DNA of 64,000 bases from Trypanosoma brucei gambiense DAL972 (GCF_000210295.1 NC_026744.1:3472001-3536000); one strand, 5' to 3'; counted from the first letter of the stretch, positions 31,332-42,919 are shown. The notes: generated by a model from the sequence alone, not told the origin. Numbers and translations: made by a program.

Positions 31332-33251
31332 TCACTGGCCTTCCATTAAAAGACAATCTCCTGACTGTTCAATTTTCTCGTCTATATTTGAGTAGATGCG
31401 ATCGCTCAATTCCCCTTCCTCCGCGTTCCCCGACACCACTTTGAGAATCGTCCACACAAGTTCGTGGTTTCCGAGAATGTCAACGTGATCTCCACTTGAC
31501 GATCCCCCGCGGAGATTCATCGACGATCCCGAGCTGTGTTTATGTTCCCGTGTGATAACGCGGCCAACGTCACGTTTCCACCCATTTTTTGCACGACACA
31601 TGTACCCCAAAGACAAAAGCGGCACAGTTCCATCTCCATCCCCATTAATCACCCCATTAACAATATGCTCCCCTTCGTTGTAGGTGTCATCCACTGCCTC
31701 GTCCTCGCCCAAAACATATCCGATCTCCGTCTTCCTGTCTACGCCATAAAGACAAAAAACTGTCGTGTTGGGTGCTTTGGGCAAGTTGGGTCGCTTCCCG
31801 AACCGGCCCAACACCTCACGTGCTTGTTTCACAACCGCAACATGGCCGCTTTCATTCAGCCGCCTTGTAAGTAGTCGGATGGCTTCCTTCGGTGGTAGAA
31901 CCGTACCGTTGTGAAGCCTCAATATCTGTGGGTGCACCCCCTCGCAGCCACTGGGAAGCATGGCAGCCTGGCACGACCACGTGCGAAACGTTTCCGTACG
32001 GAGGTTACGGGAAAAATAATTCTCCAGGATCGCCCGTGCAGTGCCCGGTAGCGCAAGGGTATCTTTGGCCTCACCTGACAGAAGCGCCGAGACGGTTTTG
32101 GAAACTCCCATCGTCGTTCCGCCGATGTTAATCCAATTAGCAACGTGCTTGTTCGTCCACCCTGCCTCGTGCTCGTCAGCCCAGCGTAAAAAATCCACAA
32201 CAACGAGACTACCATAGCTGTGGGAAACAATAACAACTCGCTCCTCGTTTTTATGGTAGAGATACATCAGATAATTTTTCAAGTGATAATAGTATCCATC
32301 ACGGCGGTGGATTCCGCGCGGCGATAACCTCCAGTCATAACTAGATATGCCCATGCTCTGCGGATCATAGCCAATATCAGCAAGGTTCACGAAGATCTTG
32401 GCCCACACCCAATACCCCGGCATAAAAAAGTCTGCGGCGCCGAAACCCATATCAGGTCGGATTTTTACCCCTGGCGGGTCGAAGCCTGTGCCCTTGTCCA
32501 GCGAAAAGAGCTTCATATAACACGCTGGGTCTGTGGCAAGAAGAAACAACATGGATGGACCAAACATACGCTGGCGAAATCTCGATGAATATGCCTGGGA
32601 GGTCGTACACTCAACGACGTCCTGCCACACCTCGAGCGCTGTCGAAATGAAACCCGGAATAATCATAACGGGATGCTTTCGACGCATAGTGTGGTTTTGC
32701 AAAAACCTGACTCCTGGCCGATCGGCGTCCGCCACAACAAATGAGTCCGTCAGAGACGAAATTTCCTCCTGGAAGTTGTGGTACCCGAGTAGAACGGCAA
32801 TCACTAAGAAGACGAACATCACCCGACGGCGCGTGAAGAAATCAATCAGATACATTACAGGCCTTTTTGCCGCCACCAGCGCATCACAACCCACATCCCA
32901 AAGGACAGGCACGTCATCGGCCGGTGAGCTCCTGGCAGTTCCCTTGAAGAGGAACATCGCTAGTGCTCGTTCTACTTGTGACTGGCATTTCCATGCTATT
33001 TCAGACCCTTCATCACAGTCGCACCCGTTGGGGCTCCTTGTTACGTCTTTTCGCATATTGTTATCTGTGTTGTTGGACTGTGACGTGTGCCTCATGGGGC
33101 TTTCCTCGACTCCGTCACTTCGCCCCATGTGGGGGCTCACCGGTGACGCGTCTGCAGTTCCAACTGTGGCGGGTTCGTCTTTATGTGACTTTTCCTTGCC
33201 ATTTTTGTTATTTTTCGCTGCACGGTGGTTTGTCATATGTTTGTAAGTCAT
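31332..33251 (-). CDS. LCAT/PDAT-like acyltransferase, membrane-anchored
   Basis: 639 aa. A Lys/Asn-rich, charged N-terminal region of about 130 residues precedes a single transmembrane segment (about 144-157, after RRR) and a lumenal alpha/beta-hydrolase domain. HPVMIIPGF (193-201) is the oxyanion-side strand and lid start; SHSYG at 343-347 holds the nucleophile Ser345. GDGDGTVPLLSLGYM supplies the catalytic Asp region, and a His in GDHVDILGNHEL (about 587-598) completes the triad. This order is that of phospholipid:diacylglycerol acyltransferases, which move an acyl chain from a phospholipid to diacylglycerol in the ER to make triacylglycerol. LCAT-type phospholipase activity is an alternative. 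Met6 could also start it. Confidence 0.9.
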   Translation of the reverse strand: MTYKHMTNHRAAKNNKNGKEKSHKDEPATVGTADASPVSPHMGRSDGVEESPMRHTSQSNNTDNNMRKDVTRSPNGCDCDEGSEIAWKCQSQVERALAMFLFKGTARSSPADDVPVLWDVGCDALVAAKRPVMYLIDFFTRRRVMFVFLVIAVLLGYHNFQEEISSLTDSFVVADADRPGVRFLQNHTMRRKHPVMIIPGFISTALEVWQDVVECTTSQAYSSRFRQRMFGPSMLFLLATDPACYMKLFSLDKGTGFDPPGVKIRPDMGFGAADFFMPGYWVWAKIFVNLADIGYDPQSMGISSYDWRLSPRGIHRRDGYYYHLKNYLMYLYHKNEERVVIVSHSYGSLVVVDFLRWADEHEAGWTNKHVANWINIGGTTMGVSKTVSALLSGEAKDTLALPGTARAILENYFSRNLRTETFRTWSCQAAMLPSGCEGVHPQILRLHNGTVLPPKEAIRLLTRRLNESGHVAVVKQAREVLGRFGKRPNLPKAPNTTVFCLYGVDRKTEIGYVLGEDEAVDDTYNEGEHIVNGVINGDGDGTVPLLSLGYMCRAKNGWKRDVGRVITREHKHSSGSSMNLRGGSSSGDHVDILGNHELVWTILKVVSGNAEEGELSDRIYSNIDEKIEQSGDCLLMEGQ

Positions 33252-33520
33252 GCGCCGTCGACCTGCTACACCTTCCGCTCCCCTTCGCGCCTAACGCAGC
33301 CCTTCTAACCTGGTTCCAAGTTACGTTTGCTAAATGATTGGACAATGCACACAGACACACACACGGGCACAAGTGGTTGCGTGAAAAGTGTAAGAAGGTG
33401 TGGATAAAGCAGCAACACATTCCGCAGCGATTTGGGAGGAGAGAGGGGCACAACATATTTATTGAAGGGGTTTGTACTATTACATACGGAGTCCGCCGCA
33501 AGCAAAACGTGTATTTATGT

Positions 33521-33541
33521 TATATATATATATATATATAT
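33521..33541 (+). repeat. (TA)n microsatellite
   Basis: About ten uninterrupted TA units in an intergenic spacer. Confidence 0.95.
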
Positions 33542-35162
33542 GTACATATGTGTGGGGATGCATGGCTCGATGAACAAAAGAAAAAGAAAGGGAAAGAAAG
33601 GGGACAAAAATTGTGGAGGAGTTGACCCCCCCCCCTCACAAACATGCGTCCGGTCCCACACACTTACGCGTCAGCAGCGGCTGTGAATAACCCGCTCCCC
33701 CCACCTTGAGATATGTTCAGAAGGAGTGAATTGGGTGAATTCTCCATGAATATATATATATATTCACCTACTTCATCTGCTGCTTGTTTTTATTGTTTTC
33801 TTTTTTTATTTCACTTTTTAACTTTTGTTTTCTCCCTTTCATCACTTTCTCTTACTTCGTTGAAGCTATCTTCCCATCGTATATATATATTTTAAAATTC
33901 TCCCCACTCCGTGAAACACGGAAGCCCGATTACCTCTCTTTTTTGTTTCCCCTTTCTCTTAAGGTGAAGTGTGGGCCTGAAACATGAAGCCAACAGGCCA
34001 AGTTATTTCAGGGTGGACGCTAAGATGCGTATGGCTCCTTTGCTCGCGATGTCACACCCCTCCTTCCCTTCGCACAACTCCGTGAAAAAAAAAAACAAAA
34101 CAGAGAAAAAAAAGCGAACATCAACCTCGACAAAAGAACAACAACCTTAATACGCGGGTATTGTTCCTTCATCCCTTTTTCCTTTTCTACATCTTCACTC
34201 AGTCGACAAGAATCAACATCACGGTCTTTTTCCTTTCCTTTCCTTCCCCTCCCTTCCATTTTAGTTTTTTTTTTTACTATATCTTTAGGTCTCCTTTCCT
34301 TCGTTGTAATTATCGTTACACCTGAATATTTTCTTCTTTTTCTTTTTCGCTCAGCTGCGGTTAAGCACAGCACCAACGGGAAGAAGGTGGAGGCGGAGGG
34401 GAAGAGGAAGGGGGAAAAGGGGGGTATACAGAATAAGAAAAAAAAAGAAAGCTGAAAAATGTTGACAACTCCTGCCGTCGCGGTCTAAAAACGAAAAAAA
34501 AAAAGAAAACGTAGACAAAAAAGTACAAAGAAAATGAAAGGAAAGAAAAAACAAACAAACAAACAAACAAGAGTGAAGAGAACATTAGTGACGGCGGGTT
34601 GAATGACAGACGCGAACGTGAAGAAAGTGTTGAAGAGTGAAAAAGAAAATGAAGGGGAAAAAACAGGAAAGGGGAAGCAAAGACAATAATATACGATAAG
34701 GCGTGGTGCTGCGGAAACAAATGAACGAACTAAAGGCAGACACCTCCGTCTTAACTCAAGTTTTTGTCTAGTATTCAATGCGAGGGGCTTATCTAAAATT
34801 TTAAAAAGCCTTTACGTTTCGTTTTCGCAGTCCCCTTCCTTTCCTGCGTACGATCATCACCTTTATTTCTCATCCATCTTTTTTTTTGTTTTGCAATCAC
34901 CTTTTTCTCTTTCGTACCGTTTTATACGCCCCAGCCTTCATCTCCCCCTCCTCCAAACCCCACACCCTCCTATCTTTATATTTCCTCCCCATAATCAATA
35001 TTCCTCCCGTACTCATTATGTCGCTTCGCGTAGTGCCGAAGAAGAACGCAAAAACGCCTCAGTTCCTTTTCCTCTTGTTCCTCTAAAAAGCACCTGTAGT
35101 AGGCGAGCACACGCAAGCATAAACATACACTTATACGTACATACAGGGTCACGTGCATATAT

Positions 35163-35165
<3 letters not shown>

Positions 35166-35189
<24 letters not shown>
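35166..35189 (+). repeat. (AT)n microsatellite
   Basis: About twelve AT units, flanked by imperfect TATATGCATATA-like sequence. Confidence 0.95.
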
Positions 35190-35194
<5 letters not shown>

Positions 35195-35667
35195 TGCGTA
35201 TATGCATATAACGATGCAAAAAAGGAATAATTCAGCTCGTTCACCGTGTTGACGGGAGGGGGCGTTGCCGTGAGCCCTTCTTTTTTCTTGTGATGCACAC
35301 ATTTTGGTTTTTCTCTTTTCCTTTTCATTTCATCCGTTTATTAATTCCTTCATCTCCCCTCTTTTCATTCCAACACTTCCCTCCCCTTTGATTTGTCTCT
35401 CCCTGTTACCATTACGCGAAACCTCAGCCGACTCTTCTCGCTCCTTTCCCCCCTTTCACTAGCACAAATTCGGTAGAAACATCAAACTTCTCTAAATTGG
35501 AACACAATGAGGTAGGGGACAGTAATAAATGAAAGAAAATAAAAGGTAGGAGGAAATAAGAATAAAAAGAAAACAACAATAACAACGACGTTTGTCCCTA
35601 ATTTGCTTCCTTTCTGTTCTTTTTTTTCCCCCCCTCTTTTCCTTTTCTGAAAGCACACTCACTGCCA

Positions 35668-36318
35668 CTAGTAGGCAAACCACCACCAGCAAAACAACGT
35701 TGCGGCTCCTCCAATAATCCACATGAGACTATTACCACCGCCCGCCTGCTTCTGGCCAGCCAGTGACGCCTTCACTTGACCCGGGACTTCTTCACGCTTC
35801 CTACTGTTCAGCACCGCAGAAATAACGTTCTTCCCCTTGCTCCCGCGGCCAGTGCCATTCCCATCGTCCCTCAGTCTAACCTCACCCCATTTACCATTGA
35901 CAGCAGTCAAATCAACTGTGCAGCGCACTGTCTTGGAGTGCACCAGGCGGCGGTCCTGCTGCTTCTTCTCTTTGATGAGGGCCGGGACGTTTGTGCACCG
36001 CGGCTCAATGCAGTCTTCCGGTTCTTGCAAACAATACTCGAGGCGGAAATCGTCAGTAGCGTTTACATCTGACACGTCCTCGCCCCTTGCTGTGGTGGGA
36101 CTGAGTGTGATGAGGACTGAGGCCGAGGCACTGGGCTCAATGACGCCCTTCGTTGGCTTGACGAGGTAACGCTCTGGAGTTGTGGTGAGCATGCGGAACA
36201 GAACTTTCTCGAAGGAGATATTTGTTATTTGAACCAAGCACTCCTCTTTCCTCTTTGCCGTCATGTGAAGCCTGTCGGGCGTCACTATAACAGACGGTGC
36301 CGCCGTTTTACTTCTCAT
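35668..36318 (-). CDS. VAP: VAMP-associated protein (VAP), MSP domain, tail-anchored
   Basis: 216 aa. The major sperm protein domain occupies about 8-130: VTPDRLHM, a central FEKVLFRMLTTTPERYLVKP block that corresponds to the FFAT-motif-binding face, and the GVIEPSASASVLITLSP strand. A basic, flexible linker follows, and the protein ends in a tail anchor at about 198-216 (GGAATLFCWWWFAY) with almost nothing beyond it. VAP proteins sit in the ER membrane and tether it to other membranes by binding FFAT motifs. In T. brucei a VAP has been described on the ER cisterna beside the flagellum attachment zone; this gene fits it in size and layout. Confidence 0.92.
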   Translation of the reverse strand: MRSKTAAPSVIVTPDRLHMTAKRKEECLVQITNISFEKVLFRMLTTTPERYLVKPTKGVIEPSASASVLITLSPTTARGEDVSDVNATDDFRLEYCLQEPEDCIEPRCTNVPALIKEKKQQDRRLVHSKTVRCTVDLTAVNGKWGEVRLRDDGNGTGRGSKGKNVISAVLNSRKREEVPGQVKASLAGQKQAGGGNSLMWIIGGAATLFCWWWFAY

Positions 36319-36896
36319 TTTCTCGTTTATCTTACAATTTTCTGCGTTGGTTGCTTTCAGAGTATATTTGTGCAGGTACCTGTGGAAATAGGTGACCTTC
36401 TGCTCACTTAACTTCTTTTTTTCTTTTCGCTTATTTTATGCTCTCCGTCCACCACGTCGGAAAAGGATGTGTATTTATTCGAATTGATGTCGCTACAAGT
36501 ATCCTACTCCGGAAAATTTTTTTATCGAGGCAACAGTGCAGCAATGAAGAACAGAGGGGGATATATATATTTACATGCATAAGGGAGGTTGAAGCGAGTA
36601 AGGTCCGTGTGCAAGGGGGACCATAAGTTCTTAAAGTGCAGTTAACATATTATCTGTTCCCTTTTCTCATGCACCAACATTGCACCATTAATGGGCACCG
36701 TGAGGAAATGCGCCGATGACACTGTATGTACAAGCGGTGATGGCGGGATGGTCAGGGGCTGAGATTACACAATCATGTTGACGACAGTCTTGCACAAAAA
36801 ACACAAGCTTGTTCCTCTCTTTTCATCATCTCAAGACAATTTATCCATTTTGCTTCCTTACGTGCTCGCAATCCTTTCCACACGGCTGACCACCCC
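36319..36896. other. Intergenic region, no supported gene
   Basis: Short spacer between VAP and RPC25, with 3' UTR sequence of the latter; nothing further recognised. Confidence 0.6.
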
Positions 36897-37640
36897 TCAA
36901 AACCACACTACCGGGCCGAGTCCCGTTCCCACAAAACTGCCGTACACCTCCATCGGCCACTTCTCCACCTGTGGTTCCCTTCCCGAGTCTTTGAGACCAC
37001 CAGTTGCACTGCGGGTGCCGTCAGCATTACCCATCGCATTGGAAGTCGAGCCTCTCGCCCCTTCTGCGCGATGCAGGTCTACAGGATCCCGCACAATAAC
37101 GCGATCCACACGTACAACCACTTCATCACCCTTCTCGTAGGGATTAACTGCATCCTCATCGGTGCCATCATCAACGCGAAGCATCCAACATTGATTCCCC
37201 TCGTCAAAGAAGGACGGTGCAATGAGCTGGTCACCCGGCACAAAGAACACGAACTGAAAAAAATCCAAAGAAAGAAATATACCTTCACGTGTCTGCGCGC
37301 CAATCGTTGCCCGCACACGGGCCCCTGGTGTAGGCGAGAAAACACACACACGGAACTGCACCGTAAACCAAGCAGACGCGGAGGAACCGCGCACGATACC
37401 GGATGTATAGTGCGCCACCTCATGGATAGCCACACATAAGCCAAGGGAGGGGACAATTCTCCCCACATACCGCTCCGTCAGCCGGTGCATAAGAATATCA
37501 TCAACCGTGCACTGATAAGCCTGTGCGTCAGGGGACCCCTCTCCGGTGGTATTGCGCTGTCTTTTGACTTCCCCATCGGGTAAATACACTGGCTCCACCT
37601 CTACTACATCTCGCATCACGTAACTGTGGAAAAGGCTCAT
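36897..37640 (-). CDS. RPC25: RNA polymerase III subunit RPC25 (Rpb7-like)
   Basis: 247 aa. An N-terminal Rpb7/SHS2 domain (about 1-90) has the typical VEVEP strand, a DDILMHRLTERYVGRIVPSLGLC block and an AIHEV strand, with an inserted Gly/Glu-rich loop at about 25-42. It is followed by an S1/OB domain (about 95-195) with PTPGARVRATI, EGIFLSL and FFVPGDQL. The end, SFVGTGLGPVVWF, corresponds to the conserved GxGLVSWW tail of Rpc25 and separates it from Rpb7 and the Pol I paralogue. Rpc25 with Rpc17 forms the stalk of Pol III and is needed for initiation on tRNA and 5S genes. The assignment to Pol III rests mainly on the C-terminal motif. Confidence 0.88.
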   Translation of the reverse strand: MSLFHSYVMRDVVEVEPVYLPDGEVKRQRNTTGEGSPDAQAYQCTVDDILMHRLTERYVGRIVPSLGLCVAIHEVAHYTSGIVRGSSASAWFTVQFRVCVFSPTPGARVRATIGAQTREGIFLSLDFFQFVFFVPGDQLIAPSFFDEGNQCWMLRVDDGTDEDAVNPYEKGDEVVVRVDRVIVRDPVDLHRAEGARGSTSNAMGNADGTRSATGGLKDSGREPQVEKWPMEVYGSFVGTGLGPVVWF

Positions 37641-39318
37641 TCCAACTCCTTCTGCACCTTACACGCTTTTACTTATACAAGTAATCACTCTGCTTCGTAT
37701 TCGTCCGTTCCCTTTCTCCGTTTCGTTTTGTTCCTCCCGCTTCCCGCTCCTACAAGTAGATATGTGCACAGCAGCACACATGTATGAGGGAGAACCACGG
37801 GGGCAAACAAGGCTGCTTGCGTGCGGTTACTTCTCGCTACCTTCTAACCGTTTCCGGGTTGGCACAAGAAGCTAAACACCGATGCCAACAACGGTAAACA
37901 ACGGAAGAAAGAATGGGAAAAGTGTCATGTAAGTTGCTTCAGTAAGGGATGACTAAACAGCCCGAAGAGTGAGAGTCCCGCCGGGGTTATAAAACCGCCT
38001 TTTTACCCACCTAAAACCGACAACAGAACTTCTGTCATGTAACTGCATCAAATTGAGGCGGACACGACCCTAGAGAAGGGGTGGTTATTGATTCCTTCGG
38101 TTTATTTCCCTTAAACAATCAAACAAAAATAAAAAGTTCCGTGTCATGTTATCTTTAACTTCCTTGGCGTTATTTTATTTTATTTTTTTGACCGTAAATG
38201 CACGTCCGTTTCACCCTCCAGAACAGTGTGTAGTGTTCGGAAAGAAGGGAACTAATAGAAGTAGAAAGGAGGGCGTAGTGGTGATGATGATGAGGCGGCG
38301 AATAAGAACAATAGCCAAGTAAAAGAAAGTGCTGGGAGGCGTGGCATAATTAGTGAGAATAACATAGAGCTACACACGACTCAAAGGGAGGACACCACCG
38401 CAGCATATGTCAGACAGACCTGAGAGATGTGTGTGCGTGTGTGGGTTTGGTAAAGATGCCCTCCTTTTGGGTGATGCAGTACGTCGCGAACACCTTCATC
38501 CTTTTCCCTTTCTTTGCAACCTCCCCGATCCGTCACTCACATGTAAATATGCATATGTGGTTGGTTGCATACGCTCATTTCCTCTCTGTCTCATTTTCAC
38601 ACTACAAATGTCTCACCCTAACGCACCCTTTTTCTTCCCATGCCTCCTTTTCTTTACAACTTCACCGTAGCTCATATACACACATATATATGTATGTATA
38701 TACATGCGGATGTGTGAACGAATATGTTGGACGCCTTCTTTCCTGTTGGCATGGGGACAAGTCACTTCCAGAGCTCATCAGAGTTTGAAACAGTGACGAA
38801 GTGTCTCGAAGAAACACGAAAGAGGCACTTTGCTTACTCGAAGACAACCTTCATTTACCACTGGGAAAGTGTCGGGCCGTGACAGGGTCGGGCATCACCA
38901 AAAAAAATTCGAAGAAGCGGAGTTTCCCGCCACCCCGCTTCCCTCTTCTTTCTCCTCTCATAGCACCTCCCCAACGCATTCTTCCAACCTCACAGATTCA
39001 TTTCTTTTATTTTTTTGTTGCTTTTCTCACATGGCTTTCAAACTGGTGTCCCAGGAAAAAAAAAGGTGCAGAGAGAGAGAGAGAGCAAAAATAAGTGTGA
39101 GGAGAAAAAGGCAGCGACGCGTGAAAAACAAACAAAAGCACAATCGCGCCTTTGGATTGGAGAAGAATACGTAGAGCTATGCTTGCGTATAAAATTCAAT
39201 GCCCCTTCCCTATTTTATTCCCTTTGCTTTCCTCCGTTCCTCCCCCCTGCTGCACAACCTCTGCCTTCTCACCCAACTAAGCTCAACTCCCGCTCACTCA
39301 CGGGATTGTAATCGCACT
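37641..39318. other. 1.7-kb intergenic region
   Basis: No supported gene. Contains pyrimidine tracts and short TA/CA repeats near 38680-38705. Plus-strand frames at 38407-38788 have no domains. Confidence 0.6.
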
Positions 39319-40752
39319 TTAATTCAGTTTCACTGGCACTCCACGGCGGATGGTGCCCCACCCAATCAGACGGAAGTTCTTTTCTACCAGACGTGAAATT
39401 GCGATCTGCTCATCCATAGTGCAGCACACCGGCGTAACTAGAGTGAGCTTCGCAATATCGGGACTCTTTGTAATGCTTACTACTGTGGCTCCCGCCGTCA
39501 GGGTGCCCACATTGATCTGAAGTGTCTCCTGCACATTCAACTTCTGCACGCGCTTCGCGTTGCGATCTCGCTGCTTACTCTGGCCAACCATCTCGGAGAA
39601 TAAATAATATTGCACCTCAATCTCCGCGTACACCTGCGGCAACGAACCTTCCTCTCCAATCATATGTCCAACCATTTTGTCCTGACGCGTCAGTGTGGGG
39701 TCAAGCGTGGTCCCCACGGCGATAAGACCACCTGGTATTGCGTATTGCAGCGAGTTGTCCTCTGCCTTCAACGTTAACGCCCGGGTTCGCAGAGGTGTAC
39801 AGCTGAATGTTCCTCCCGTTTGTGTGTGCACCTGTCCTGGCCGAATCTCAACAATTTGATTCACACGAAGAACACCTTGAATCACGGTACCCCCTGCCAC
39901 ACCGCCTCGCAGAGTCTCTATATCCACCTCACCCGGCTTGTTAATGTCGAAGGAGCGCACCACCGTCATCCGTGCGGGACAATTAAGCTGACGCGTGGGA
40001 AGGGGCATACGGCACAGGTACTCCAGCAAATAATCCACATTGCGCTTCAGTTGTGCGGATATGGGAATGATAGGAGCACTGAGCCCAATGGTGCTGTCAA
40101 TGTAGTCGCGTATCTTATGGTACTGATCCTGTGCGTGGACTTCTCCAACAAGGTCAATTTTGTTTTGAAGGATAATCAGGTTTCGCAGCTTCATAATCTC
40201 AACTGCTTTGAGGTGCTCAAGTGTCTGCGGTTGTGGGAATGGCTCGTTTGCGGCAATGAGTAGGAGCGCAGCGTCCATGATGGCGGCACCGTTAAGCATT
40301 GTCGCCATCAGCACGTCGTGTCCTGGACAGTCAACGAAGGAGAAGTGGCGTTTCAGCGTCAGCGGGGCTCCACAGGTTGGGCAGCCAGTTTTGTCCGGCT
40401 GCGAGGAGGGGAAGGCATGATAGGCAGCGGGAACGGGGCATGAGTCACAGCGGAACACCTTTGCGTTGGCATAGCCAAGGTGAATTGTGATATTCATCAC
40501 AGCCTCGCGGTGGTACTTCTGAGTCTTGACTCCGCTGAGCGCCTTCACAACAGTTGACTTACCGTGAGCGACGTGACCGATTGTACCGATGTTGATTGTG
40601 GCCTGACGCGACATCACTTCAAAGGTCTCCACGCTCATCTTATCGAGATCCATCGCCGAGAGGTTCTGCGCAGCGAGCCCGCAGTCGCGTGTCGGGTCGC
40701 TAGAGAGCGTCGTCTCATCGATTGTAAAGTCGGCAATGTCATTCTCGCTCAT
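39319..40752 (-). CDS. EIF2S3: Translation initiation factor eIF2 subunit gamma
   Basis: 477 aa, the normal length for eIF2-gamma. The GTPase domain has GHVAHGKST (59-67), the switch region, DCPGHD and NKIDL. A cysteine-containing insert (CDSC...GCPTC) forms the zinc knuckle typical of archaeal/eukaryotic eIF2-gamma and separates it from EF-Tu. Two beta-barrel domains follow, with FDINKPGE and GGVAGGTVIQGVLR. As the GTP-binding core of eIF2 it carries initiator Met-tRNA to the 40S subunit. The first 45 residues are a trypanosomatid-like N-terminal extension. Confidence 0.97.
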   Translation of the reverse strand: MSENDIADFTIDETTLSSDPTRDCGLAAQNLSAMDLDKMSVETFEVMSRQATINIGTIGHVAHGKSTVVKALSGVKTQKYHREAVMNITIHLGYANAKVFRCDSCPVPAAYHAFPSSQPDKTGCPTCGAPLTLKRHFSFVDCPGHDVLMATMLNGAAIMDAALLLIAANEPFPQPQTLEHLKAVEIMKLRNLIILQNKIDLVGEVHAQDQYHKIRDYIDSTIGLSAPIIPISAQLKRNVDYLLEYLCRMPLPTRQLNCPARMTVVRSFDINKPGEVDIETLRGGVAGGTVIQGVLRVNQIVEIRPGQVHTQTGGTFSCTPLRTRALTLKAEDNSLQYAIPGGLIAVGTTLDPTLTRQDKMVGHMIGEEGSLPQVYAEIEVQYYLFSEMVGQSKQRDRNAKRVQKLNVQETLQINVGTLTAGATVVSITKSPDIAKLTLVTPVCCTMDEQIAISRLVEKNFRLIGWGTIRRGVPVKLN

Positions 40753-40880
40753 CTGCGCAGTTACAGCGTGTTGTTAATTCTTAAAACTGTTATCCTTCTC
40801 CCTTACCTTATATACTTTTCTTTCTCTTTCTTTACCTTACTTTACTTTTCCCCCTTATTATTATTATTTGTTTGATCTTA

Positions 40881-40946
40881 CTGAAGTTGTGGTGGGACGT
40901 GAAAAGGAATGAAGGAAGGAAAGGGGAGAAGTGGTAGGAAAGGTAG
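40881..40946 (-). promoter_or_regulatory. Predicted trans-splice signal of eIF2-gamma
   Basis: On the minus strand a long C/T-rich tract (about 40901-40946) leads to CTTCAG, whose AG (40881-40882) would give a 5' UTR of about 128 nt before the start at 40752. Confidence 0.5.
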
Positions 40947-41914
40947 TGTTATACCGTGCCAAAAATGAAGAAGAAAAATAAAAAAAGACCCCAGTAGCAC
41001 CAGTCACGAAAGCACGCTTCGTGCCGTTGCTGTTCACTCTTTTCTCACGCGTGTGCTTTCTTCACTTTTCGCCTATTTATCGGAGTAACGTTTACAGTGC
41101 TTGATTTCCGTCTCCCTCTTCGTCCTCCCCGCCATCCACTTTGCATGCTATTTTCTGTAACAAGCCAAGGACAGAAGGACGTCTGGGAGTGGTGCGCGTT
41201 CTTTCTGTTCGCTCGTTTGCCACCGTGGAGACCTCCCCATTGGAATGGTGAAAACGAAGGCAATAAATAAATTAAATAAATACAAGCAAATAAATAAGAT
41301 ATAAGTTCCCCTTCTTCATCACTTCCCTCTACGTGAACAAACACGAATTATTTATAAACCCGTCTCACTCACTATTCGACCCACGCGGTGCAGAATAAAT
41401 AAAAGCACACACACACAGACGGTGAACTCAAAGAGAGAAAAGTTTGCAGATGGAGCTGTGTCGCTACTATGGACACGACCTGATGCAAATAGGCAATACG
41501 ATGTTAACGGTAATGGTTATAAAATAATCTCTAACATAGTAATAATAATGAGGACGGCAGTAGTAGTAATAACAAGTATAATAACTCCCAACGTTTAGGC
41601 AAGGCACTGAAGGTTGATAACATGAACAAATAACAAAACAAAGTAGAATATTTGGTTAATCACCCATGTCAACGACATGATGAAGATAAGTTAGCGACTG
41701 GAATCGCGCACACACCACTGACCTGGAAAGGAAAGAAGGGAATGGAAGGGACGAGCGAGGGCGCGCCCGAGTCCGCCTAACAGCGAATAGAGGCTCACGA
41801 TGCGTTGCCCGTCATGTTAACTTTCCGACCCACTTTCCTGCTGCTCGTTTTCTCTCTCTCTCTCTCCTGTTTTTTCTTTCTTTCTTTCCTCTTTACCTCT
41901 GCCATTCATATTGG
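40947..41914. other. Intergenic region, no supported gene
   Basis: Low-complexity A/T-rich spacer with AATAAATAAATA-type runs and CT repeats near 41851-41885; the right end is the 3' UTR of the coiled-coil gene. Confidence 0.6.
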
Positions 41915-42919
41915 TCACATCTTCAAGAGACGAAACATCTGGCGGACACTTATCCCGCTAGCTGGAACCTCCCCGCTTCCTGTTGTGGCATTTTCACCGG
42001 TATGCCTTCCCTTACTGTTGTTGAGAATATCCACCAGTGTCCGAAGGTTGCCTTCAGCACTCTGCAACCCCGCCTCAAAGGCTCGCACAACCATCCAGCG
42101 AATAACAACTGCCACATCCCCTGGCGCAGTTAGCTGTTCTCCTTTCTGAATTTGTGTTAGAAGCCCCTTCACGCAAGTTTCGTCGCCGGCGTTCATTCGC
42201 CGAACAGTGTCGGTAATGCGGCGCATTGTGTGAAGTTCCTTCTGCGCGTTCTCAAGTATTCGCTCCTCCGCTATACCACCTGTAACCACACACCGCTTTA
42301 GGGAGTTAACAATATGCTCCACGGTGGGTACGAGAGCGGTAATCTCTCTGTTGAACTGCTCCACCTGTACGCTTATAGTTTTTCCTTCCGCTTCATCGCG
42401 CTGGTCGCCCATCTCTCTCCGAATCTCCTCTGTTCGCTTCTCCAGTTCCGTGCAAACGCGCTCGTACTCCTTCACAAGTCGGTTATTATCAGCAGCCAAT
42501 CGGTCACACTCCCTCTTGTAGTTGATCGGCTTCCCGGTGTCGTCAGTTGCGACAACTGTGGCATCGCTAAGTTTCTCTTTCATTAGTTCCAGTTCCGCAC
42601 TCCGTTCCGCGAGGGTTTCGTGAAGGCCAGAGACCTTCGCCCGCTCATCCGTAAGTTCGCGTGTGAGTTTATTTATTTCAAAGAGCATTCCCTCGTTTTC
42701 TTCTAGCAACCTCCTCGTAATATCATCCAAGTTGGGACGGGGAATGGGACTGCTCCCACCACTGTGGCTCGATAGCGATTGACTTAACTCTGTGGATTCA
42801 CTTAAATTTCGCCCCAAAGGTGTGTGCCGTCTGTCACTTAGCGACATGCTGCTTTTTAAATTAGTGCTACTACCGTTATTATTGTTGCCTTCTTTACAAA
42901 TAAATAAATAAGGGTGCAT
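41915..42919 (-). CDS. Coiled-coil hypothetical protein, about 334 aa
   Basis: No recognised family. Upstream codons translate microsatellites, so the frame is cut back to Met 42919; Met 42847 (MSLSDRRHTPLG, 310 aa) is an equally good start. A Ser-rich N-terminus is followed by a long coiled coil from LLEENEGMLFEINKLTREL to about EQFNREITAL. A helical C-terminal domain then contains EERILENAQKELHTMRRI and QLTAPGDVAVVIRWMVVRAFEAGLQSAEGNLRTLVDILNN. There are no membrane segments. A cytoskeletal or flagellar role would be a guess. Confidence 0.72.
   Translation of the reverse strand: MHPYLFICKEGNNNNGSSTNLKSSMSLSDRRHTPLGRNLSESTELSQSLSSHSGGSSPIPRPNLDDITRRLLEENEGMLFEINKLTRELTDERAKVSGLHETLAERSAELELMKEKLSDATVVATDDTGKPINYKRECDRLAADNNRLVKEYERVCTELEKRTEEIRREMGDQRDEAEGKTISVQVEQFNREITALVPTVEHIVNSLKRCVVTGGIAEERILENAQKELHTMRRITDTVRRMNAGDETCVKGLLTQIQKGEQLTAPGDVAVVIRWMVVRAFEAGLQSAEGNLRTLVDILNNSKGRHTGENATTGSGEVPASGISVRQMFRLLKM

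Larger units (their letters stand above)
33252..35667. other. 2.4-kb low-complexity intergenic region
   Basis: No supported gene. It is dominated by T/C-rich and A/G-rich stretches, two TA microsatellites and GAAA/CTTT tracts. Minus-strand frames around 34351-34778 encode Phe/Ser-rich translations of pyrimidine tracts only. Confidence 0.65.
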